NCBI GenBank assembly: GCA_021780625.1
Contig: JAJXYI010000286.1
Span: forward strand, 1 to 5,478
Length of the DNA: 5,478 nucleotides
From: a bacterium
Lineage (GTDB): Bacteria > Verrucomicrobiota > Verrucomicrobiae > Opitutales > Opitutaceae
Reading direction: 5' to 3'
The notes under the pieces were generated by a model. The model did no database searches, was not told the DNA's origin, and saw nothing but the letters and a program-made list of their open reading frames with translations. The position numbers and the translations under genes are program-made. Below are positions 1-5,478 of this stretch, piece by piece; positions within the stretch are counted from its first letter, which is position 1; each line of letters begins with the position of its first letter.

Positions 1-1222
<1,222 letters not shown>

Positions 1223-1234
1223 GTCGCCCAACGC

Positions 1235-1272
1235 GAGGGCGGGCAGCCTCAAGTGAGGCCGTCCCGCCCCTC
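1235..1272 (+). promoter_or_regulatory. Strong intercistronic hairpin between the carboxyltransferase and the small subunit gene
   Basis: The inner stem GCCTC (1246-1250) pairs with GAGGC (1255-1259) around the loop AAGT. Beyond an A/C mismatch and a bulged T, the outer strand 1235-1244 (GAGGGCGGGC) pairs with 1261-1272, with one extra C bulged. No run of T follows, so it does not look like an intrinsic terminator. Its position 12 bases after the stop codon and 17 bases before the next ATG suggests a role in mRNA processing or stability, or in setting subunit ratios. That role is inference. Confidence 0.6.
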
Positions 1273-1289
1273 CCAAATCCACGTTTACT

Positions 1290-1505
1290 ATGACCTCCTC
1301 CCCTTCTCCAGGCGCCGCCAAGGCCGCGCCGCCCCCCGCGGAACTCATGGTCGTCATCTCGGCCGCCGTCGCCACCGTGCTCGGCCGCCGCGCCCGTGTG
1401 CTCGGCTACCGAGATGCCTCGTCGTCGCTGCAACACGATATCCAGGCCTTCCAGTGGGCCTTTGAAGGCCGCCGCCAGATTTACCAGTCTCACAAAATCC
1501 GCTGA
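1290..1505 (+). CDS. Small soluble subunit resembling MmdE / the OadG-MmdD C-terminal region
   Basis: The gene encodes 71 residues: a Pro/Ala/Ser-rich start (residues 2-17), a short Ala/Val-rich helix ELMVVISAAVATVLGRRARV (19-37), and a conserved-looking end with W57, GRRQ and QSHKIR. The pattern of an E-L/V-I-AAVA-LG helix followed by W...GR..I..SH is what I recall from the C-termini of OadG-like gamma/delta subunits of biotin-dependent decarboxylases. In Veillonella, a separate epsilon subunit of about 55 residues (MmdE) matches that same region and stabilises the complex. The hydrophobic stretch is only about 14 residues and ends in two arginines, so I see no membrane anchor, unlike full OadG/MmdD. 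It lies between the carboxyltransferase and carrier genes, the place such small subunits occupy. There is no Shine-Dalgarno; ATG 1290 is the only sensible start. The gene is well supported by context, the subunit identity moderately so. Confidence 0.72.
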   Translation: MTSSPSPGAAKAAPPPAELMVVISAAVATVLGRRARVLGYRDASSSLQHDIQAFQWAFEGRRQIYQSHKIR

Positions 1506-1543
1506 CCTCCCTTTCAACCGACCGTCTTCCCCAATCACCCATA

Positions 1544-1924
1544 ATGAAAAAGCTCCGTGTTACCGTCGAAGGAAAAGCCTACGAAGTGTTCGTGGAAATC
1601 CTCGACGAAGCTCATGCCGCCGCCCCCGCGCCCGTCCAATCGGTACCGGTGGTCTCGTCGAGCGTCGTCGCGCCCTCTGCTCCCGTCAAATCCGCCGCCG
1701 CGCCCGCGGGCCCCGGCGACATTCCAAGTCCGCTCGCGGGCAAGGTCGTCTCCATCGACGTGAAGCCCGGACAGGCCGTGACCGAAGGTCAGCAGGTGGC
1801 CACGATCGAGGCGATGAAGATGAACACCTACGTCTACGCACCGCGCGCAGGCACGGTGGCCGAGATCTGCGTGACCCCCGGAGACGGCGTCGACGAGGGC
1901 AAGACGCTCGTGCGCCTCGCCTGA
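1544..1924 (+). CDS. mmdC: Biotin carboxyl carrier protein (MmdC / OadA-C-terminal-like biotinyl subunit)
   Basis: This cytoplasmic 126-residue protein carries the covalently bound biotin that shuttles CO2 to and from the carboxyltransferase. The N-terminus MKKLRVTVEGKAYEVFVE is typical of decarboxylase carrier subunits. It is followed by an Ala/Pro/Val/Ser-rich flexible linker (about residues 24-58) and a biotinyl-lipoyl domain (about 60-126). That domain contains SPLAGKV, the biotinylation motif EAMKMNT, and a hairpin partner PGDGVDEGKTLV. The biotin-accepting lysine is K92 (codon at 1817-1819). The length matches free-standing MmdC-type carriers. The gene starts 38 bases after the small subunit gene and is the last gene before a terminator, so it closes the operon. 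No Shine-Dalgarno is visible before ATG 1544; the start is fixed by the conserved N-terminal beta strand. A general acetyl-CoA carboxylase carrier (AccB) is less likely given the short length and neighbours. Confidence 0.93.
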   Translation: MKKLRVTVEGKAYEVFVEILDEAHAAAPAPVQSVPVVSSSVVAPSAPVKSAAAPAGPGDIPSPLAGKVVSIDVKPGQAVTEGQQVATIEAMKMNTYVYAPRAGTVAEICVTPGDGVDEGKTLVRLA

Positions 1925-1949
1925 GCCCAAGGCCCGTCACCTCACTCTC

Positions 1950-1983
1950 GACGCCGCGTCCTTTCCGGAGCGGCGTCTTTTTT
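1950..1983 (+). terminator. Intrinsic (rho-independent) terminator of the carboxyltransferase operon
   Basis: An 8-bp perfect stem, GACGCCGC (1950-1957) with GCGGCGTC (1970-1977), can be extended inside the loop by TCC/GGA. A run of six T (1978-1983) follows directly. It lies 25 bases after the carrier gene stop, so transcription of the operon most likely ends here and the operon has no further gene downstream. Confidence 0.9.
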
Positions 1984-1984
1984 C

Positions 1985-2095
1985 GCCGGGCCGCAAGCCC
2001 GTGACCGCACGACGGGCGACGATATTTCGGCAAGCGAGTCGCCGCCATTTTCGTGGCCGCAGCAACCACGCCGCACACGGTTTGCGATTCGCGGC
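1985..2095 (+). promoter_or_regulatory. Structured, gene-free region upstream of terC
   Basis: The 190 bases between the terminator and the terC start carry no convincing gene. They hold several short inverted repeats: CGGGC/GCCCG (1987-1991/1997-2001), GCCCGT/ACGGGC (1997-2002/2012-2017), GGCGAC/GTCGCC (2015-2020/2038-2043) and CGTGG/CCACG (2052-2056/2066-2070). The first two share the segment 1997-2001 and so exclude one another, as do the second and third (they share 2015-2017). GC-rich DNA gives many chance stems, so a regulatory role is only possible. I cannot place a promoter, and I do not see the conserved core of a yybP-ykoY manganese riboswitch, which precedes some TerC-family genes. 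Confidence 0.3.
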
Positions 2096-2173
2096 CTGTT
2101 CGCGTGGCATCCGGGAATCCCATGCCTCGCCACTGGACCGACGCAGCCCTATTTTTCATTCGCACAACCTGCA

Positions 2174-3175
2174 GTGAACTCCCATCAACTGGGCGTGCGC
2201 TCCAACGACGAATCCCATCTGTGGATCATCTTTCTGGTGATCTTCGTCGCCGTCTCCGCAGTCGACTATTACGTCGTCTCGCACCGCCGTTCGCCCATCA
2301 CGGTCAAATCCGCGCTCCGCTGGACGGCCCTCTGGATAGCGGTCGCCCTGGGCTACGCCGGCCTGATCTTCCTCATGCACCCCCGCAACGGCCACCTGGG
2401 GCAGGACTACCTGGCGGGCTACCTCACTGAGTATTCACTTTCCGTCGACAATCTCTTCGTCTTCATCCTCATCTTCACGCTCATGGGCGTGAAGCAGTCG
2501 GCTCAGCCCAAGCTCATCAAGCTCGGCATCTACCTGTCGATCGTTCTGCGCATCGTATTCATCCTATTCGGCATCGCGCTCATCCATCGCTTTGCGTGGC
2601 TCATGTACGTCTTCGGGCTGCTGCTGCTCTGGACGGCGTGGAAGATGGTCGCCGCGGGTTCGGGCGAGCAGGTGCATCCCGAAAAGAACGTGCTCTATCG
2701 ACTCGCCTCCCGAGTGCTGCCCGTTCACGCCGGCGACTCGGACAGCCCCAATCTGTTCACGCGCTTCGAGGGGAAGCTGTGCATCACGCCGCTGTTCCTC
2801 GTTTTCCTCGTGATCGGCAGCACCGACCTGCTGTTCGCCGTCGACTCGATCCCCGCGATCATGGGCATCAGCCAGGATCCGTTTGTCGTCATCACCTCCA
2901 ACGTCTTCGCCGTGCTCGGCCTAAACTCCCTGTTTTTCGCTCTGCGCGGGATCATGGGCCTGTTCAAGTATCTGAAACACGGAGTGAGCTTCATTCTTTT
3001 TTTCATCGGCGCCAAAATGGTCGCCGCCGCCTACCACCCGCTGGAAGTCTGGTTCAAGGAACGCCCCCACGTGTCCCTCATCGTCATCACCGGCGTGCTT
3101 GCTGTCTCGATACTCGCTTCCGTGTTCGACGAAAGGCTTGCCCGCCGCAGAAACCGTGGCGTGGATTCCAATTGA
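2174..3175 (+). CDS. TerC/Alx-family integral membrane protein, probable metal (manganese) exporter
   Basis: The family includes E. coli Alx and Bacillus YceF/YkoY, tied to manganese export and to metalation of exported enzymes; original members were linked to tellurite resistance. The protein has 333 residues, close to the size of Alx, with about nine hydrophobic segments. Hallmark motifs are GYLTEYSLSVDN (residues 82-93) and, in the second half, GSTDLLFAVDSIPAI (215-229) followed by DPFVVITSNVFAVLGL. Their acidic residues D92, D218 and D224 are the expected metal ligands in the membrane. The tail RLARRRNRG is basic and probably cytoplasmic. The start is GTG at 2174: no in-frame ATG lies near, and this start puts about 15 residues before the first helix (LWIIFLVIFVAV), similar to Alx. 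No Shine-Dalgarno is seen. The gene is separated from the previous operon by a terminator and probably shares a transcript with the ligase gene 29 bases downstream. The exact substrate is not shown by the sequence. Confidence 0.92.
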   Translation: MNSHQLGVRSNDESHLWIIFLVIFVAVSAVDYYVVSHRRSPITVKSALRWTALWIAVALGYAGLIFLMHPRNGHLGQDYLAGYLTEYSLSVDNLFVFILIFTLMGVKQSAQPKLIKLGIYLSIVLRIVFILFGIALIHRFAWLMYVFGLLLLWTAWKMVAAGSGEQVHPEKNVLYRLASRVLPVHAGDSDSPNLFTRFEGKLCITPLFLVFLVIGSTDLLFAVDSIPAIMGISQDPFVVITSNVFAVLGLNSLFFALRGIMGLFKYLKHGVSFILFFIGAKMVAAAYHPLEVWFKERPHVSLIVITGVLAVSILASVFDERLARRRNRGVDSN

Positions 3176-3204
3176 GCCTCTCTCCTTCGCCCTTCCCACG
3201 TCTG

Positions 3205-3954
3205 ATGCCCGCATCCTCCGCACCCAACGTCAGTCCCTCCTGGCACATCCTTCAACTCGACGTCGTCAGCTCCACCAACGACATCGCCGGCAAGCTGCCG
3301 GGGTGGAACGCCGTCATCGCCAAGTCCCAACTCCAGGGGCGCGGCCGCTATCGCCGCCATTGGGTGTCCGACGAGGGAGGCATCTGGCTCTCGGCTGTCC
3401 TGCCCACGCCCGGCAATGCCGACGCCTGGGCGATCCTCCCGCTCGCCGCCGGTTGGGCCTTGCGCGAGACGATGGAGGGCTACGGTGTGCCCGGCATGCG
3501 TCTGCGCTGGCCCAATGATCTCATGGTCGAACGCAGCAAGCTCGCCGGAATCCTCGTGGAGCGCTACTCGCCAGATACCGCGGTGGTCGGCATCGGCATC
3601 AATTATAACAACGCCCCCGAGGCCTTCCAACCGGATCTCGCCGGGCAGGTCGTTCGCCTGTGCGACTTGGTAGCCCCCCCGCCCTCCCGCGAGGAAATCG
3701 TCGCCCAGGTGCTCGCCCACCTCGCTGTCGCTCAGGAACGCATCGCCTCCGCACGCATCACGGAATTGCTTCCCGCACTGAACGCCGCCTGGAAAATCGG
3801 CCGCGTTTCCGTCGCCACCCCCGGCGCGCAAGCCCACATCATCGGTTCTTTTTTGGGTGTGGATGAACGCGGACGCCTGCTGTTGGAAAGCGATGACGGA
3901 AAGCGGATCTGCTTGCCTCCCAATGAAGTGGAAATCCTCCGTGAGTTACCCTGA
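3205..3954 (+). CDS. birA: Monofunctional biotin--[acetyl-CoA-carboxylase] ligase (class I biotin protein ligase)
   Basis: This enzyme activates biotin with ATP to biotinyl-5'-AMP and attaches it to the lysine of EAMKM motifs in carrier proteins such as the one encoded at 1544-1924. The 249-residue protein has SSTND (22-26), the adenylate loop QGRGRYRRHW (44-53), RWPNDL (101-106, with Arg in place of the usual Lys of KWPND), SKLAGILVE (111-119, K112 expected to contact the adenylate) and GIGIN (129-133). A small SH3-like C-terminal domain follows (about 196-249; GSFLGVDERGRLLLE). The DNA-binding winged helix of E. coli BirA, about 60 residues at the N-terminus, is absent, so this copy should not repress transcription. 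ATG 3205 is chosen because the catalytic domain begins about 13 residues later. A TTG at 3172 overlapping the terC stop is a weaker alternative. The open frame continues upstream inside terC but is not gene-like there. Confidence 0.94.
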   Translation: MPASSAPNVSPSWHILQLDVVSSTNDIAGKLPGWNAVIAKSQLQGRGRYRRHWVSDEGGIWLSAVLPTPGNADAWAILPLAAGWALRETMEGYGVPGMRLRWPNDLMVERSKLAGILVERYSPDTAVVGIGINYNNAPEAFQPDLAGQVVRLCDLVAPPPSREEIVAQVLAHLAVAQERIASARITELLPALNAAWKIGRVSVATPGAQAHIIGSFLGVDERGRLLLESDDGKRICLPPNEVEILRELP

Positions 3955-3989
3955 CCGGGACCGTATTTGAGGTGTTTTGCATCAGGTGC

Positions 3990-4019
3990 TTGACACGACC
4001 ACTCGGCAGACTCTTTTAT
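3990..4019 (+). promoter_or_regulatory. Candidate sigma-70-type promoter for rho
   Basis: A perfect TTGACA (3990-3995) is followed after 18 bases by TTTTAT (4014-4019), a 4/6 match to TATAAT. An alternative TTTATT at 4015-4020 gives a 19-base spacer. The local sequence is more AT-rich than the coding DNA around it. Transcription would begin near 4026, giving rho a leader of about 220 bases. The -10 is imperfect, and sigma-factor preferences in this organism are unknown. Confidence 0.5.
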
Positions 4020-4245
4020 TGCTTTGTCATTCAAGCGATATCGCTTGGGCTTTTGACTCGAAGGTCTGATTGAAGACCCGGAACCCGTGCAGCGGCCCCA
4101 AAACTCCGTTGCATCTTGTACCTGGAGCTTTTCACGGAATCGATTCTCCCATTCGTTTCGCGCCATTGAGCCTTGTCGCTGCTCCGAAGCGCCTGGCAGG
4201 GAACCCGTAAGCGCGTTTCCCGTCCCTCCAAGATTTTCCATACGC
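4020..4245 (+). promoter_or_regulatory. Long non-coding leader of rho
   Basis: The gap between the biotin ligase gene and rho is 291 bases and holds no convincing gene. Besides the palindrome it contains a hairpin GGTCT/AGACC (4063-4067/4074-4078, loop GATTGA). A 9-base direct repeat GGAACCCGT occurs at 4080-4088 and again at 4200-4208. A weak stem GGGAA/TTCCC (4199-4203/4217-4221) sits near the end. The leader is rich in C and T, for example around 4141-4180 and 4217-4240. Rho autoregulates by attenuation in its own leader in E. coli, so a C-rich, G-poor stretch here could have the same use, but no such site is proven. Confidence 0.4.
4032..4047. repeat. Perfect 16-bp palindrome in the rho leader
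   Basis: CAAGCGATATCGCTTG reads the same on both strands. It lies 12 bases after the candidate -10 box, so it would fall at the very start of the rho transcript. As DNA it could be an operator for a dimeric regulator. As RNA it would form a 6-bp stem with an ATAT loop, which could protect the 5' end. GGGCTTTTG follows, which is too weak a T-run for a confident terminator. Confidence 0.65.
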
Positions 4246-5475
4246 ATGTCCACACATTCAGAACCGGCTCCCGCCGTCTCGCCTGCTGCTCCCGAAACCT
4301 CCCCGACCGCCCAGGCCCCAGCGGCGGCACCTTCCCCGTCTCCGACTCCCGCCCCCACCGAAAACCTGATCCGCGTCGAGGGTGTTCTCGACATCGACGT
4401 GGGCCGCGGTGGCAACGGGCAACTCCTCGACGTCACCCGCATGGGCAAGCGTCGTCCGACCGACCCCTTCGTTCCCAAGGAACTCATCCGCCGGTTCAAA
4501 CTGAAGACCGGCCAGATGGTCGGAGCCACCGCATTTCCCCCTGACGGCCGCTTTCCGAATCCAAAGATCAAATTCATCGAGACTGTCGACGGACTCACCA
4601 TCGAAGCCCGCAAAGCCAAGATGGAGTTCACCCAGCTTCTCACGATTTCTCCCGAGGAGCAGCTGCGACTCGAGTACAAGGACGGCCGCCTCACCACCCG
4701 CGTCGTCGATCTCTTTTGCCCGGTTGGCAAGGGAACCCGCGGCCTCATCGTGGCTCCTCCGCGCACCGGCAAGACCACCCTCCTGCGCGATATGGCCCTC
4801 GGCGTTCTCCAGAACCATCCCGAGTGTCATGTCATGATTCTCCTCGTGGACGAGCGCCCCGAGGAAGTCACCGATTTTCGCCGCAACGTGCCCGCCGAGG
4901 TCTGGGCGTCATCGAACGACGAGAACGTGGAGAACCACATTCGAATCGCCGACCTCTGCATCGAGCGTGCGAAGCGCATGGTCGAGTGCGGCAAGGACGT
5001 CGTCCTCCTGCTCGATTCGCTCACCCGGCTCGCCCGTGCCCATAACACCCTGCGCAATTCCGGTCGCACAGGTTCCGGCGGCCTCGACGTCCGCGCCCTC
5101 GAGAAACCCCGCCAACTTTTTGCTTCCGCCCGCAACACCGAGGACGGTGGATCGCTGACTATCGTCGCGTCGATTCTCGTGGAGACCGGAAGCCGCATGG
5201 ACGACGTGATCTTCCAGGAGTTCAAGGGCACAGGCAACATGGAGCTCGTCCTCGACCGCAAGTGCGCCGAGATGCGCCTGTGGCCGGCCGTCAACATCGG
5301 CTCCTCGGGCACCCGCAAGGAGGAGCTCCTGCTCGACGCAAAGACGCTCGAGGGCGTCCATTTCTTCCGCCGCGCCCTCGTATCCCAAAAGATCGAGGAG
5401 GCCACCGAGACCATGCTCGCCCGCCTCTCGAAGACCAAGACCAACGAGGAGTTTCTCAAGCTCATCGCGCGTTGA
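4246..5475 (+). CDS. rho: Transcription termination factor Rho (short form without Rho_N domain)
   Basis: Rho is a hexameric RNA-dependent ATPase that terminates transcription of untranslated RNA. The 409-residue protein begins with an Ala/Pro/Ser-rich, probably disordered tail (1-39), then a cold-shock-like RNA-binding domain (about 43-120), then the RecA-like motor. Motor motifs: Walker A APPRTGKTT (170-178; Arg where E. coli has Lys at PPKAGKT), DERPEEVTDFRR (202-213, E203 catalytic), Walker B VVLLLDSLTRLAR (252-264), Q-loop region RNSGRTGSGGLD (270-281), R-loop GSRMDD (315-320), and arginine finger SGTRKEELL (R357). The SAP-like Rho_N domain is absent. In the RNA-binding domain the usual aromatic RNP1 stretch (DGFGFLR in E. 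coli) is replaced by GRGGNGQLLD. ATG 4246 is preferred; a GTG at 4087 in the same frame adds 53 residues of no Rho-like character. The stop falls 3 bases before the window ends. Confidence 0.97.
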   Translation: MSTHSEPAPAVSPAAPETSPTAQAPAAAPSPSPTPAPTENLIRVEGVLDIDVGRGGNGQLLDVTRMGKRRPTDPFVPKELIRRFKLKTGQMVGATAFPPDGRFPNPKIKFIETVDGLTIEARKAKMEFTQLLTISPEEQLRLEYKDGRLTTRVVDLFCPVGKGTRGLIVAPPRTGKTTLLRDMALGVLQNHPECHVMILLVDERPEEVTDFRRNVPAEVWASSNDENVENHIRIADLCIERAKRMVECGKDVVLLLDSLTRLARAHNTLRNSGRTGSGGLDVRALEKPRQLFASARNTEDGGSLTIVASILVETGSRMDDVIFQEFKGTGNMELVLDRKCAEMRLWPAVNIGSSGTRKEELLLDAKTLEGVHFFRRALVSQKIEEATETMLARLSKTKTNEEFLKLIAR

Positions 5476-5478
5476 TTT

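Noticed and set aside
1985..2173. yybP-ykoY manganese riboswitch before terC
   Set aside because: The conserved core sequence of that riboswitch is not visible, although the region is rich in possible stems.
2596..3204. In-frame upstream extension of the biotin ligase inside terC
   Set aside because: The translated part is Arg/Pro/His-rich and lies in another frame of terC; the ligase domain begins only after ATG 3205. It is not a fused N-terminal regulator domain.
3031..3837. Antisense open frame (268 codons) over the terC end and biotin ligase
   Set aside because: Low-complexity Gly/Asp-rich product, opposite two clearly conserved genes.
3955..3989. Terminator after the biotin ligase
   Set aside because: No stem of useful length precedes the short T-runs here, so the end of the terC-birA transcript is not defined by the sequence.
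4199..4221. Stem GGGAA/TTCCC just before rho as a terminator or translational switch
   Set aside because: Only five pairs with a 13-base loop and no T-run; too weak to call alone.
4087..4245. GTG start giving Rho 53 more residues
   Set aside because: The added residues have no similarity to Rho_N and contain Cys/Arg/Phe-rich text unlike the tail that follows ATG 4246; a non-coding leader is more likely.
3732..4778. Antisense open frame (348 codons) crossing the rho leader
   Set aside because: It spans the ligase end, a non-coding leader and the start of rho, with no domain-like sequence; composition is that of a shadow frame.

Overview
The window looks like ordinary chromosomal housekeeping DNA from a GC-rich, fermentative bacterium, most likely of the PVC group and plausibly an Opitutales-type verrucomicrobium. 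That placement is inference. It rests on strong C/G use at codon third positions, the lack of a recognisable Shine-Dalgarno at any start, a Rho factor with no N-terminal Rho_N domain and a PVC-like Q-loop region (GRTGSGG), and a small methylmalonyl-CoA decarboxylase-type gene set. No marker gene fixes the taxonomy. All genes are on the + strand, and I see no mobile element, tRNA, rRNA or CRISPR array.

Layout. (1) Bases 1-1222: the C-terminal part of a biotin-dependent acyl-CoA carboxyltransferase (MmdA/PccB family), whose 5' end lies outside the window. (2) A strong hairpin at 1235-1272, then a 71-residue soluble protein (1290-1505) that resembles the C-terminal part of OadG/MmdD subunits, or the small epsilon subunit MmdE. 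(3) A biotin carboxyl carrier protein (1544-1924) with a clear EAMKM biotinylation site, followed at once by an intrinsic terminator (1950-1983). (4) A structured gap, then a TerC/Alx-family membrane protein (2174-3175, GTG start). (5) 29 bases later, a monofunctional biotin-protein ligase (3205-3954). (6) A 291-base leader with a promoter-like TTGACA and a perfect 16-bp palindrome. (7) Transcription terminator Rho (4246-5475), with an Ala/Pro-rich N-terminal tail and a divergent RNA-binding domain.

How they work together. The first three genes form the end of an operon for a biotin-dependent carboxylase, decarboxylase or transcarboxylase acting on propionyl-CoA/methylmalonyl-CoA. The carrier protein must be biotinylated, and the ligase that can do this lies about 1.3 kb downstream beyond terC. 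TerC (metal export) and Rho have no evident functional link to these genes. I found no clear new system. The most unusual points are the end of the decarboxylase-type operon without a membrane pump subunit, the altered primary RNA-binding site of Rho, and the structured leader of rho.
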